Shown here: one piece after another, positions 9,956-23,012 of the stretch
Numbering within the stretch: the stretch's first letter is position 1
How the letters are laid out: every line of letters starts with the position of its first letter
NCBI GenBank assembly: GCA_028554755.1
Contig: JAPTOF010000020.1
Coordinates: forward strand, 11,978,055 to 12,042,054
Reading direction: 5' to 3'
From: Cordia subcordata
Lineage: Eukaryota; Streptophyta; Magnoliopsida; Boraginales; Cordiaceae
DNA length: 64,000 nt
Made by a program: the position numbers and the translations under genes
Notes under the pieces: model-generated
Told to the model about the DNA's origin: nothing
Database searches by the model: none
What the model saw: only the letters and a program-made list of their open reading frames with translations

Positions 9956-11877
9956 ATACATATATATATAATATAAGTTTTCTATACCTTTATATATACA
10001 CCTAGTTACCATAAATAGGATTGATTACAATTAATACTAGCTACCTCAATCTCTCTTAATTGATTTACAATAATCAATCATAAAAAAAATAAAGATATAC
10101 AAAAATAATATCTACAACAATATCGATGCATCGGGCATTTCTCCCAAACACAAGCGTTGGAGTAGAAGAATTTTCCATTGAATATTACTTGCATCACTGA
10201 ACCATGTTCCTGCAGGCCTTATTTTTTTTTTTCCCACTGAAGAATTGACCACCACACACAATTAATACTAGTTACCTTACGAGGACTTGAAGGGTGAAAC
10301 CATTTTTGTAATCTTATTCTAATATTAATGAATTTAGTTATGCTCATAAATCGGTAACATTTTTAGGTCGGTGTAATTTTGTTGTTTTGTATTTTAACCC
10401 ACGCCGACTGTTTCTATGTTTTCTTTTGCTAATATTTTTTTCTTTTTTTATTTTGGGTAACAGACTATTTCTATATATGTTAACCGTAATAATCTAATAA
10501 CTGTTTCTATGTCATGACTGCACCACGATTTTGTTCTTGATCTTAATTTCGTAGAAGATTTGAGGAGATGCTTTTGGGATGAGTTTTTTTCCAAATTTCT
10601 TATATAAGCTAAATCCAAACCCGTTGTCCCTCTCAAACTCGCTACCAAAAATTTTAGATTCTTGATAAATTTTGAGTATATGGATGGATCTTTTCAAAAT
10701 TGTCAAATTTTTTTTTATATAAACCAACTCAAACTATTTCTACATTTGATAATATTACAAATTAATTTATATAAATATTATTTAATTTATTTTTAGACGT
10801 TATTTAATTAAAATTCATTTGTTTATATATTTAAATTAAAAGTATAAAATTAGCAATTATACAAACCTGCCTATAACTCCTATTTCTTATATTCATTGTT
10901 TACATTAATTTTCTTGTTGAACAAAGTGTGAAATTATTAAAATTAAAAAAGGGTATTAGTGACTGAAGATACCGAAAATATTAACAATACTTATTGCTAT
11001 TGCTTGACCAAGAAAAGAGATAAATATTTATTGCTATTGTTTAGAGTAAATTTTTTCCCTATCATATAAAATACTAAAATTTACTGTTAAGATTCATAAA
11101 CGATTGTTAAATAATGGAATAAACCAAGAAGAATAAAACTTTAATTCATAAACAATAAATATAAAATAAAAGAGTCTAACCAAAGTGCTAAAGATTCAAA
11201 ATAATATTACAAATAATAATATAATAAAAAAATAATATATCCATATTCCATATGTATTTGGTAGAAGACTCGACATTATCAAATAGATGATGGATTTTTT
11301 GAACAAACAACATATTTCAGAACCTATCTAAGGCTCTATTTAACCTAATTGTGAGATTTCGAGTATTGAGCTATAGAGCTTTGGCAGTAAAATTTTGAAA
11401 AAAGATATTGTTGAATAAAAACAGTTGATTGTTTGACTTTGTAGTTTAAAAGTTGAACTTTCAGTTGCTTTGAGAGTAATATTAGACTTTAAGAAATATG
11501 AAGTAATACTTTGGAAAAAAATTAAATGAAAATAATTTTTGACATAAAATAAAAATAACTTCTCAAAAAAATTTTTTTTTTGAAGAACTCCAATTTGAAA
11601 CTTCTGATTTTGAACTTTTTTTAACTTTAATTTTTATATAAAAATTCTTCTAAAAATAGATGAAACATGTCAGCTCCACTAGCTTAGAAAAAGCATTTTG
11701 AGTATCCAAAAACTGCCCCAAAACAAAATCTAAGACATTCTAAAGATCCTATGTCCATTAGATACGCACGAAATAGTCCAAGATATAATATGACAGTCAG
11801 AACTCTTCAATATACCACCCTTATAGTATCTTCTGTTAAATATGAAAACTATATAACTGTTGCATAACTACAACTGT
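8935..11877. other. AT-rich intergenic stretch without recognisable genes
   Basis: Several T-runs (9550, 10220) could be retroposon tails but no body is recognisable. A 20-bp string AATTTTATTTGTCCTGTAAT occurs twice (near 9833 and 9895). Around 11332-11730 is a possible MITE beginning GGCTCTATTTAACC with TCTAA on either side, but its right end does not pair well. No coding frame is supported. Confidence 0.5.
9914..9976. repeat. (AT)n microsatellite
   Basis: Imperfect AT dinucleotide run with TTT and ACA interruptions. Confidence 0.95.
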
Positions 11878-12021
11878 TTACTTTAGATACTTAGCAAACC
11901 AATCCAACATATCCTTATGTGCCTCCTCTACACACTTAAAAGTCTTCTCATCTTCATTCTTGTACCTTACAGTCGAGTCGTGTGAAACGCGCTGAAAGAT
12001 CTTCACAAAGCTATCAACTTG
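11878..12021 (-). pseudogene. Dienelactone hydrolase family, last-exon relic
   Basis: On the minus strand a short frame reads VDSFVKIF, then RVSH, TVRYKNEDE and EEAHKDMLDWFAKYLK followed directly by a TAA at 11878-11880. This matches the C-terminus of plant dienelactone-hydrolase-like alpha/beta hydrolases, where the catalytic His lies in a GVAHGW motif; here that motif reads RVSHDS, keeping the His but losing its surroundings. Immediately upstream is a pyrimidine-rich CTGCAAG that could be an old acceptor, and beyond it an in-frame stop. No earlier exons with the nucleophile Cys or Asp are recognisable, so this is an isolated gene fragment, perhaps carried in by a transposon. Confidence 0.7.
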
Positions 12022-12632
12022 CAGGAGAAAAATGTCAATATTCTATGGCTTCTCAGTTCTCTGTGTAGCAGAATGCAACTCATGCTGCCAATTTTCTAAT
12101 AAACTAAAGAGAATCTTCTAAACCTTAAATCAAGCATGACCAACTCAAAGTTGAGCTAGCGTCTTCCATTGTCACTATTCGTACATTGTGTTCCTAGCTA
12201 AACAGCCCCCTCTAGCAGTGAACATTCGTGAAGTTTCAACCCCAGTTTTCGTCTACACTGATGCTCTATTTGGTATAATCTTATTATAAGATTTTATATA
12301 TATATATATATATATAATAGTATTGTTTATTTTGAGTTTCATAATATGCTTGTGATTAAGGATGAGCATGGGGTGTAGGGTATTCGTACTGGAGCAAAAT
12401 CCTGTACCAAATTATCTTATAACGAAAAATTTCGATGTTTTTTTTAATATCTCGTCCTATACCATCCCGAACTGCAAATGTTTGAACAGGATAGGGATAT
12501 ACCTTTTATTTTATCCTGTTCCATCCCGAAATTCGAATAATCCCGTCCCGTCATGTAAATCTCATTCCAAACCAAAATAATATATAATTATATAACAATA
12601 TGTATATATGTAGTATATCTTATTTAAATATA

Positions 12633-12633
12633 A

Positions 12634-12705
<72 letters not shown>
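12633..12705. repeat. (ATT)n microsatellite
   Basis: About 24 uninterrupted ATT triplets. Confidence 0.95.
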
Positions 12706-13884
12706 TCATTATTTAAATATAATTATATAATAATATATGTATATATAGTATATCATAGATTATTCGATAAATCTGAAAAAGAGTTTTATTGTGTAATTTG
12801 TGCCATTAATCCAATTTAATCCCCCTTTTTGGATTTGTCCTTTGTGCTACATGATCTAATCGAAAAATATATATTTTTCCAAAGAGATAAGAATGTAAAT
12901 AAGTATGCATTTTTAATTGAACTAAAATGTTTAAAATTTTATTAATATAATAAATTGATTATATAATTTGATTATATCAAATTTATATCAAAACATGTGC
13001 ATTGTATGAGCGCACAACTAATATTATACAAAAGAGGATACACGCCTTTTTGGCCAATAGCACATGTCCTCCTCTTGTTAGAATTTTCCCTCCAAAAAGA
13101 CATTGCCTAAATACCTTTTAGATTATTTCCTTTTTGTTTGGACTTGAATTCTTATATTAAAATATTTACACAAAAGACATGGCTATTAACGAAAACTTAA
13201 CAAGAATTGAATTATAAAAAATACATTTATATTTATTCTTGCCTAGACTATTAATATTTATATATCTATATTTATATATTATTTAGAGTAGAATTCATGT
13301 TTATTTTTTAATTTAGGTCCCTCGATGGAATCTTTTTTAATTTTAATTTTTTATTTTAAATTCCAATTACTAGACATCTTACGTAAAAACATAAAAATAT
13401 TAACAACTTACCAAATATTAAATTTTATAAAATCATAAAAAATTGACTAATAATAAATAAAAGTATTTAAAATATTATTTTTGCCGGCACATGGCAACCA
13501 TTTTAATTAATTAAAAAAAATAAAGGGGTAGATTTAGAACTTAAACTTTGCAAAATATGAAATTAAGTACTTGAATTTCATTTTTTTTAAATGCAAATGC
13601 TTGAACTTACAAAATAGGGACATTTTACACTCTTGATTAACGGTGTTAGTTTTTTACTTAATGGCAATCTTTTTCTATAACACCCTTTCATATTGAGTTT
13701 TTGTAAGTTTTGTGTGTACTTTATAATAACTTAGGTTTACTACTATCATCACAAGTTCAAGTATTTTAGCCAATTAATTAGGTTAAATATGGTGGTATAC
13801 CAATAGTTGGGTTTGGGTTATTATAGGTAATATTAGAGCAGACTTTGGACGAACTCCGTGCAGCTTGGGGTATGTAGGGCGTGA

Positions 13885-14100
13885 CAAGGATGTGCGTCTT
13901 TAAGAGGGAGAGTTATGTACTGCCCTCTCACATCAGTTTTTTGTGAGATTGTATATAGACATTAGTTCTTTGTGAATTATGTGTACACTTTATAATAAAT
14001 TAAGTTTTGTTCTATTTGTGTGTAGACCACGACGAGGATGTGTGTGTTTAAGGGCAAGAGTCATGTAACGTCTTCCCACATCAGTTCTTTGTGAGCTTTG
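13885..14100. repeat. Direct repeat, ~149-bp offset
   Basis: A block with GGATGTG, TTTAAG, AGTTATGTA and CACATCAGTTTTTTGTGAG starting near 13888 recurs near 14036. The companion string TGTGTACACTTTATAATAA also recurs (13980, 14132; a weaker copy near 13710). Likely part of an unrecognised repeat family. Confidence 0.55.
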
Positions 14101-14828
14101 TGTGCACACATTAGTTCTTTATCAAATTTGTGTACACTTTATAATAACTTAGGTGTATTATTACTATAATAACTATCATCATAGACGTATTTTGGACCAA
14201 TTTGTAAATATATATATATATATATATATAATGCTTTATATTCCAATAGCATGTAGAAAAAAAGTCCAAATTTTATATATATGTACACATATACATTATA
14301 TATTCAAATTTGCAAGTTGCTTGTGTACATGGCACATAAATTTATTATGGAAATCCACCAAAAATATAAAAGAAAAAATAAATACCACTTAAATTAAAAA
14401 GACAAAAAATCATAGAAATGAATAATCCTACCAACAGTAAAGAAGAAGAGCGCAAATGAGTTAAATGCCTTATTTAAAAAAAAAACTAAAATGTCGTAGT
14501 TTTTAAATTAATGAATTCGAGTTTTCATTCATTAGTTTAAAAAAATATGATATTTTAATTATTATTATTATTATTATTATTTTAAAATAAGACATTTAAC
14601 TCATTTTCTTGGAAGAAGAAGACGACGAAGAAATCATCGTCATCGTTTCGACACTGATGGGCCTTTTATTTATCGACAATGAAAGTTGTCAGAAGCAGGT
14701 AAGTTATTCTCCTTGTTTTGACGATGATAAATCTAATGCACCATTTTGGTTGACTACATCTCAATACATGTAAATGAAACTGAAAGCGAAAAAAGAGGTA
14801 ATAGTTGTTTTGATACTAATAATAATAA

Positions 14829-15667
14829 GGGTTTTTCTTATGCACTCCATGTTATAGTGAAATTACATTATTGGTCTGATTCTCAAAATTCTCTACTTAT
14901 CCCTTGTATTTTTTTTCACAACTTGCATGAATATCCCTTTCGTCAAATTTTCCATCCATTTTAACGGGAAGTATGCAACATGCTCCAAAAATAAAAGTGG
15001 TTTTTGTTTTTGGCCATTAATTACAAATATACCCCTATATTTATTTATTTTAATTAATTAATCATATTTTCAAAAAAAAATTTAAAATCACCACCCCACC
15101 CCCACCAATAGCCCCATCACCACCACCCCCCTCCACCCCCACCAGCAGCCCCCACCACTACCACCATGCCTTCCGTCGAACCACAATAAGAAACATTTTC
15201 TTCTTTAATCTATACCCTGTACATTTATGTTTTTAATTTTAATTGATTCATCATATTTAAAAAAAAAATTTAAAATCACCACCCCCATCCCCACCGCCAC
15301 TAGTGCCCCGCATCACCTCCATAATGCCTTTCATCACCGATAAGAATTATCTTCTTGTCTATTCTATACTCTTTGTATTTTTTTTAATTGATTTATTATA
15401 TTTTAAATAAACACACTGAATCTTTCTTTGATGGAAAAAAAAAAAAAGAAAGAGATGATGGTGGGGATGGCAATAAGGACAAAATAGACTTCTATTAAAA
15501 TATGATAGTGGCAAAATATGTATTTTACAAAATTTATTAATGATTTAATGGAAAATGGTAATTAGGGTACGTTTGCAAATTGTGAAAAAATATAAGTAAA
15601 AAATTTTGAGAGCATAAAAACTAGCGCCGTAGTTTTACCACGGTCTCTCATAAAAAAAAAAAAAACC
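14829..15667. mobile_element. Mutator-like insertion within the MBD4-like pseudogene
   Basis: This ~0.84-kb block interrupts homology between the pseudogene and its paralogue at 22480-23012. Its ends form a ~130-bp imperfect inverted repeat: the left GGTTTTTCTTATG...CTCAAAATT...CTTATCCC...TTTTTCACAACTTGC matches the complement of the right end. Inside are two copies of an AAATTTAAAATCACCACCCC-type C-rich segment (near 15075 and 15265). No coding frame; no clean 9-bp duplication was found, so boundaries are approximate. Confidence 0.55.
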
Positions 15668-17169
15668 AGTTGAAGGATATGTAGCTGATGGTTGTTCTGT
15701 TTTGGGGAACGATGAAAATGTATAAAAGGTGATGGTAGCGGTAGTGAAAAGGGAAGGCGTGGCGTCACAGAGAATGATGAGAATATTAAGAAAGATCAAA
15801 TTTCTCAATGATCATTCGAGGCTGCAAAGCTCATTTAGCAAAAGACTTGTTTGGGTGCTCAGTCTCGTCGGGTGGTCAAATTGGCTGACTCAGGCCTTCC
15901 GCCTTTGCTTCATGTTTGCGACAACTTGGAAGATGAAAAGAGGTTTGAATTAGAATCTTCCAAGGTTTAATAGCGGAAGAGAAGAGGTTGCAGAAAGTTG
16001 GAGTTGTTTCCCGCTACTTCATGGACTTGACAAGGGAAAATGTAATAGCCGTAAGATTGGATGAGGATAAGAAGATTATTCAGAGCAACAGATGCACGAC
16101 GTCTATTTTTGGCAAAGAGGGTGGTGAATTCCACGCAGAACTGGCTGACCCCGAGGCTGAGTCTTTGCTGCGTGTTTGTCAGAATTTAGGAGATGAAAAG
16201 AGGGTCGTGACAGGAAAACCAAAGGTTTCATCAAAGAAGAGACGAAGTGATGGAAAAGGTCACACAAAAAGGGGCAAACAAGTTCAAATTATTTCTCCTT
16301 TACTTTGCAAAATCAAACAAGACAACTGCAGTCCTGGACACATTGGAAGAAAGAAAAGATATGAAAATTCTGCCCGAGAAGGTTAGACTTGCAATGCTGG
16401 TCAAGCCCACTCTAAGTGCTGCCCAGAGGAGAGATGAGGCTTACCAAAGAAGAACTCTCGACAGCACATGGAAGCCTGCATGCTCTCCATTCAATCTCCT
16501 TCAAGAAGATCATGCTCATGATCCTTGGAAGGTCTTGATAATAATATGTATGCTTCTTCATCGGACTACTGGTTTGCAGGTTCTTCTCTTATTCTTTCTT
16601 CCATATCTTCTGGTTTCTTTTAAGAGTCTTTTCTATTAATCGAAGTTGTGGAGAGGAGTGGAAGATAGTTTATATACGGTGGACTCTTGAGGATCTTCGA
16701 GTGCTGAGCATATTTATCAGATACATAATTAACTTTTATAGAAGAAGGGAAAGGGGAAAAAGAATTTCTTTTTGACAACCCCTAGTCAAGATATACTTTT
16801 CCATATAGATTATCACTAAAGGGTATGGATTTGGTCAAAAGGGGAATAGAGGTATGTAATGGATAGTGATTTACGGTTTATGCTCCTTGCTTGTGATGAT
16901 CAACAAAAAAAAAAAAAAGAAAAAGAAAAAGGAAAAAGGCCTTATTATTACTACATATTCTGTTGATAAAATCCCCTTCAGATGTTAATTCACCAAGAAA
17001 TTTCAAAAGTCATTTCAGCTAGCAATTTGAAAGGTTATTTTCTTGGAAAACCTCTTTTTTGGTTCCAACTAATGAGAAGTGGATTTTTTTTTTTGAACAG
17101 TCGACATGGTTAATTATTCTTGAACTAATGCACCTAGAGAAAGTAGTTGAAGAAAGAATAAAATCTTGA

Positions 17170-17340
17170 TGATCAAAATATTAGAAGGCTCGAAGAGGTC
17201 CAGGAGTTTGAAGATGGCATTAATTTGGAGTTTGGACCACTGAGCATATCACTGCATTATGTCGAATCTTACACCTGCAAAATTCTGGATTTGAATGCAA
17301 ATGAGGCTGATGAGGAGCTGAAAATTGGTGTACAAATTTT
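17170..17340 (+). other. Unrecognised coding-like segment in the pseudogene's large gap
   Basis: One frame is open for about 53 codons, with LEEVQEFEDGINLEFGPLSI and later NANEADEELKIG. Composition looks protein-coding against AT-rich surroundings, but I do not recognise the family and it is not part of the glycosylase. It is preceded by a TGA. It may be another gene fragment. Confidence 0.35.
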
Positions 17341-19614
17341 TTTTCTTTTAACTAATATTTTAAAGGAAAATTAAGAATAATGGGCTTTCCATAGCTCTCT
17401 CCAGGTTTTAAGTTCCTTAGTGAAATAATGACTGGTTAAATAACAGAGATTGGGTGATTAGAAGAGGGCTTTCAACCTGAATATGAGGAATTTCCTCTAT
17501 TTATCAAATGTACAAAGATTGTCTGCTATCTCTTTAGAGCTTCTCTGAAGAATTCAAATATCAAAACCATGTTCCATGCTTAAAAGTAGAAACTGCTGGG
17601 TAGACAACGATATGAAAGTAGCACTTAAGGTGGATCCAAACCAAGAAAATGGATTATCTGTCAACAATGGCAAGATGTTTGTGGCTCTAATGTTTCCTGT
17701 TCTGTGAATTTCATGAACTTTCTTAGAGGCCCCTGAATGAGGTTAACAAAACACACTAACAACTAATTTGCTGCATTTTCACTTAAGAATGAACATGTAA
17801 AGGACTCTTGGACCATTAATTGACTAGAGTAGCAACAAAAATCTGATAAGACTCTGCTGGACTAGAAAGCCAGTCTATGGATATATAATTGGAATTTTTG
17901 TAGCTATCTTCAGGAATGTCTCTTTGCTTTGCTACATTGTTCACCCTTTAAGGTTTTTCCCAATTCCCTTTGCAATTAGAGAGACAGGAGAAACCCGTTT
18001 TTCTGTATGAATATTAAAATTTATCATTAGAAGTTTGAACATGACTACTTTTACTGGAGAGATCAAACTATTTTGTGTTTTCTTTATCCTTTTTCAGTTT
18101 TCTCTCTCTCACTATATAATCTGCTTTGTAGTATTTTGATCTTACCATCATTAAATGGACTGTAATTAGTTATTCACAATAGATGACATATGGAATGTAA
18201 AGCATTTATACTTTGGAAAATAAAGTGGAAAGGAGGTACAGTACTCTGTTTTGTTGGGTTTGGTCACACAGCTATTTCTTCCTGCATTAGTCGTTGAATT
18301 TAGTTTACCATTCTCTTCTAGGGTGCTGCATATGACTTTGGCTGAAGCATTTGTTTTTTGTCCTGATAAGCAGTTTCTTATTCCTAGTACAGCTGGAGGA
18401 GGCCCTGACCCTCCAAAACTAGAAGTAAAGGGAAAGAAGAAAATCTAGGAAAACTAATAAGTTACCACCTCATCTAAAAGTTTAAATTTGTAGAGAGGAA
18501 TTTATTAAAGCAATCCTGTAGTAATTATCTAATTCTGAGATTGATTTGTAGCTGCAATATTCAGTATAAGAAAGCATAGAAAACTAAGCTCCTATATGCA
18601 TATTCCCGTTGGAGATGAACAAAAGCCTTTTTGTTATGGTAGTTCACAATTTCAGCTAATCATGTTAGGTTCCCATGCTATATGAGTTACCAAACTCTAT
18701 TCTTGTGGTTCTCCTTATTATTACCACGCAACAGTCCTTTCTTTTTCTCCCTCCTCTCTTTAGTTACTTTTGCAGATCCCAGCATTCATCAAGCTGGACA
18801 AACCATTTTCCTCTTTCCGTGAAAATCCAGTAGATTGTCCCTTAAAATCAAGTAGCGTTTATTGTCTACAAAGAGAACACGTTTAGTAATGATTGAATGA
18901 TGATATTTTAAACTTTGCATTGGTAGAGGGAAACTTGCAGTTAACCTAGCCTAAACCCAATTCTTTTGACCTCGATTATGATATTGCAAGAAATATGTCT
19001 TTTGCCAGTAATATGTCTGCCTGTCATTTAATGTTGGTGGTCCACACAGGCTGGGAGGGTTATATCCGAGCTTTTCAGACTCTATCCAAATGCAAAGATT
19101 GCTACATAGGTTGCTTTGGATGAGATAGAGAAGATCATACATCCCTCAGGCTTGCAAAGAAAGAGGTCAGTAACGATTCAACATGTTTCTCAGGAGTATC
19201 TGGAAGAAAGCTGGACTCATGTGACGCAGCTACATAGTATTGGCAAGTAGGTTTCTGGTTTTCTCTCTTTTGTAGGATATAATGTGTTAAGTTGAATTGT
19301 CATTTATACTGGGACAACAAGCATCATCTATTCGAAAGAGATTGTTTGGCTAATAACTTGGTTCTATGCTATTCAATATGATTTTGCTTGGGTAATAACT
19401 TGGTTCTTTGCTATTTTTTCTGATTTTTGTTTAAGCATTAAATGCTTTCTGCTTCTGCCTAAAGCTTAGTTGAAGACAATCAATCTCTTCAATCGGCCAG
19501 GTACGCAACTGATGCGTATGCCATATTTGCACAGGGAAGTGGGACTGTGTGAGACCAACTAATCACATGCTAAATAAGTACTGGGACTTCCTTTGTGGCA
19601 AAAGTACATCATGA

Positions 19615-22479
19615 ACATTGTTATTCTCTTGAGAATTTGAGGATCAATCATACCATGTTTATCTTCAACTTGGAAAGTAAATAGCCAGCTTATTAGATCA
19701 TCTATGTCTCGTAATCTCATCAGACTAGTTATTTTGTAACGGATGAGAAGGGTAATTGTTTTTTTTGTCAGCCTCAATCTTAGAAAGACACCCTAGGGCA
19801 TCACTCCTTTTCGTAGAGCTAGAATATCAAAGTTATATTAATCGAAGTTTTAACAGGGAGATGTCATGCATGTATTAGACAACACAGGTTTGGATGATAA
19901 CTGCAGCATCTTCAATTTCCTTTTCTGACCCTGGTAAGAAACAAGAGCTTTGCTTTACTCTGGAAATGCGATATTCTTCTAAGAACTGGGGCAAGCTCAA
20001 GTCTTTTCTAGCTGGGAGGGGCTATGTTTGTATATTATAGAGAATATTTGTAAGATCCAACTACAGAATTCCTGAAGTTAACATCCAGCAACATAGTCTT
20101 TGAGTAGTCACCGAGGAGGGGCTCATGTTATATAACTCAAAGTAAGTGTATCCCAACACTGAATATCTTAATTTGCTGTTTAATTTACTTGATGGTTATG
20201 CTTTTGATCTATGGAAATATATTAATAGCTTGAGTTAATTTGGTGTAGCGCAACATATAAATTTGATAGGTCTTACCTTTAATGATTTTATATTTGACAT
20301 GCATTGACTCACTTGGAAACAAACGTTCTTGAATTCTCAAAAACATACATTGAATTGCTGGAGGTCATTCGTGAGAGATCCTAGCTTAAATTCTCTTATT
20401 TATTTCTACCCTCAATGTTATACATCTTGAAGTTCACCACTAACTGACTTGGAAATTGTTATTAGTAGGATAACCATAACAGCTCTAACAATCATGTAGG
20501 TGGATTTCTAACTACATGGGGATTTCCAAGGACTAGTGATTTGAATCTTTAGAGAGACTCCTTGTGGAATTTCTTCTCTCAAAACACCCTACAAAGTAAA
20601 ATTGTTGCTTGAAAGACCATATTTGGGTGGGCAAGGAATTACAAAAAAGAGGAGAACCCTTATCTGAACTTGGCGGGCATTCTTTCCAGCCTTAGTCAAA
20701 TCAAGTAGGGGGCAGGTTTGGTTTGAACATATACTCAAACATGATTTGAAGGGTCCTAGCTATGCCATGCGTTCAATACAAAATCTGGAAAGTTGCAGGG
20801 ATGACAAAAGAGGGCGCTTTCCTGTGTTGGACTGAAAAAAAAAGCACCTAAGATAAGAGCGTCTTCTCTTAGCTTTCTTCCTTCCTCTGTCTTTTCCCGC
20901 TTTGCTAATCTTCCCCTCTAACGCGGGCCAGGCGAAAAAGGGAGTTAGCAAGAATATGAAAGAAAGATATATATCAAATTTGAACACGCAACAAAAACTG
21001 ACCTTTCACCACCAGAAGGTCTGATAGCATATGCTTTGAAGATATTTGCAAGGATAAACTAGATAAATTGGCCAAAATAAGTGATTTTCAAAATCAGAAG
21101 CACCACTTTTTCCTTGGTCAAATAGAAACACCACTTCAGAAATTGGTTCTCTCGTATATTGATTGGTGATATGTGATCATGAAGAGTTGATTTTCTTGCC
21201 AAGAAAACAAAGCGAATCACATTGAAGATGGCAACAACTCGCCATTCAGTTTTCATATATTGTGACTCTGGCAATCATAGAAAAACAAAACTCTAGAGAA
21301 TGATAGTCAATGATAAGGAACAGGTGGGAGAATAATCAAACTTGGTGTAGTCACAATTGGGACATTATATTGCTTTCATGTTTTTATACAACTTGCAGTC
21401 CTTGTTTGAACAGATTGGATGAATCAAAGCTCAAATCATAGTATGATGAATCAAAGCTCAAATCATAATATGAGGCAGGATAACCACACCTAAGAATCAA
21501 CAAGTAGTATACGTGTGTGAGTGAGAACCAATTTCTATATGAAGTAAGATTGTTCCAGAGGAAATATCTATATAAAGGTAAGACATTCAATTTGTAGAGA
21601 AGAAAGCCAACTTCTCATTTACAGCATCAACCTTGTCTACGTGGAACACACGCATTCTTTCTCTCCTCTAATCTTGCAGCAAGTGGGCCACAATTGTCTC
21701 ACGGGCATCATCTCCACGGCACCGAGGAAGGAGGTGAGATATCTTGGTTCCCTCTACTCTCTTGTCGCCTTTATATAATGGTATACATAATTTAAGAACT
21801 TCTGGATTTGTCCCTCTGCATTTTTTCTATTACTTTTTCTTTTTCAGTTTCTTCATTCCATATGTTCTATCATTGGTACGTGAAGTGTGATTAGTTACTG
21901 CAACTGAGAGTGACAATGACACCTATAAATAATTTTTAATATGAAATTTTGCATTATCCAGGTAGGGATCCTGGATTCTCTTTCCATGCAGTAGGAGTAT
22001 GAGACTAAAAAGTAGTACCGCATATGCTGATTTCACATAGCATAGGAAGCTTTTCTTGAGATTAGATACCTGCTCTTTTTAAAATTTTAAAGATGACAGA
22101 CTTTATCCGTTAGTGTTGTAGTTGTTCTTGTTAATATATTCTACTCATGTTTCCTGACATGTTTGGATGCTTGCACTACTTTTTTACTGCATAATGGAGT
22201 GATACCGAAGGTAATGTGGTGCACGACTCGGTTGAGAATGCCCTTCCAAGTATGCCTACGTGGCTTAGGTGTGAAAATCGGCTGAACTATGTCCAACAGT
22301 ACATTTACTTATTCATTAGACACTTTAGGCTGCTGGATGCTCTATATATTATTCAAATACCATATATCTATCTTCTGCAACCTGTTTAAATTCAAAAAGT
22401 TGTGCAGTTTAATAATTGATTGAGACATAAACATCAGTTGATGATGACATAATTTCCTAATTAATGTCCCTTCCACAAA
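19615..22479. other. Stretch without recognised genes between the two MBD4-like copies
   Basis: Base composition is less extreme than in the flanks, and scattered short frames suggest old gene or retroposon material, but I could not assign any. A segment at 21048-21370 is repeated near 26830. Confidence 0.4.
21048..21370 (+). repeat. Dispersed direct repeat, copy 1
   Basis: Shares GATAAACTAGATAAATTGG, TGATATGTGATCATGAAGAG and GTCACAATT blocks in the same order and orientation with 26830-27085; this copy is about 60 bp longer internally. Family unknown. Confidence 0.7.
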
Positions 22480-23012
22480 CGTCTCAATACATGTAAACAG
22501 AACTGAAAGCAAAAAGAATAAAGGGAGAAAGAAGAAGCAAATAATTAGTGGTCCAAGTTGTTGTGAGGAAGGGGAAAAAAGGTCTGCAATGATGGTGATG
22601 ATCATGATGATGATGAGAGTAAACAGCCTGTTGAAGGAGATGTTATTCGCACGGTTCGTGTATGGAGGTGATGGTAGCACTGAGCTGCTCTTTACTAGAA
22701 GAAGAACGATTATTTGAGGCTGCAAAGCTCATTGAGAAAAAGACTTGTTTGGGTGCTCAATCTCGTAGGGTGGTCAAAATTCATGTTTGTGAGAATTTGG
22801 AAGATGAAAAGCGGTTTGAAATAGAATCTTTCAACGTTCCATCGTGGAAAAGAAGAGGTGACCTAAAGGTAGCAATAAAAAGTTGCAAAAAGTTCCAAGT
22901 TCTTTCCCCTTACTTCATGAACTTGACAAGGGAACATGTAGTAACCGAAAGATTGGATGAGAATAAGAAGATTATTGAGAATAACAGATGCACTTCGTGT
23001 ATTTCTGGCTGA
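22480..23012 (+). pseudogene. Partial paralogue of the MBD4-like pseudogene (N-terminal region only)
   Basis: This segment is similar to the first part of the copy at 14746-16120: both share CTCAATACATGTAAA, GAGGCTGCAAAGCTCATT, TTGTTTGGGTGCTCA and a SPYFMNLTRE-type stretch. Its 3' part holds an uninterrupted 116-codon frame (22662-23012) with EAAKLIEKKTCLGAQSRR, NLEDEKRFE and RLDENKK, ending TGA. The conserved glycosylase domain that should follow is absent: downstream is unrelated AT-rich sequence. Upstream (22480-22660) similarity continues in other frames. It is probably a truncated tandem duplicate. Whether the short frame is expressed cannot be judged. Confidence 0.65.

Larger units (their letters stand above)
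12022..14745. other. AT-rich intergenic stretch with microsatellites and degenerate repeats
   Basis: Holds one end of an ATGCTCTATTTGGTATAATC MITE family (from 12261; see 41398-41670), an AT run (12295-12316), a hAT-like fragment from about 12358, the ATT array (12633-12705), a 149-bp spaced repeat (13885-14100) and another AT run (14207-14231). A sequence near 14640-14730 could be a leading exon of the downstream pseudogene (ATG, short frame, then CAG|GTAAGT), which I cannot confirm. Confidence 0.45.
14746..19614 (+). pseudogene. MBD4-like DNA glycosylase pseudogene
   Basis: The family (HhH-GPD fold, plant MBD4-like) removes mispaired T or U opposite G in nuclear base excision repair. Pieces in order: a poorly conserved N-terminal region (14746-14828, then 15700-16250 after an insertion); SP...YFAKSN; AAQRRDEAYQRRT; WKPACSPFNLLQEDHAHDPW and ICMLLHRTTGLQ, ending at a GT donor at 16580; a 2.47-kb intron-like gap; GRVISELFRLYPNAK...EIEKII and SWTHVTQLHSIGK (19050-19246); a second gap; then [10 protein letters not shown]...[19 protein letters not shown] (from 19501) with a stop at 19612. 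Lesions: an in-frame TAG near 15833, a 1-bp insertion near 16297-16301 in the SPYF motif, a TAG at 19107-19109, and a 1-bp deletion near 19525. The catalytic Asp of the P-[ET]-D-H motif is Asn. Retained introns mean it arose by DNA duplication, not retroposition. Confidence 0.85.

Noticed and set aside
22342..22725. 127-codon minus-strand frame
   Set aside because: Overlaps the MBD4-like paralogue on the other strand and shows only low-complexity hydrophobic residues.
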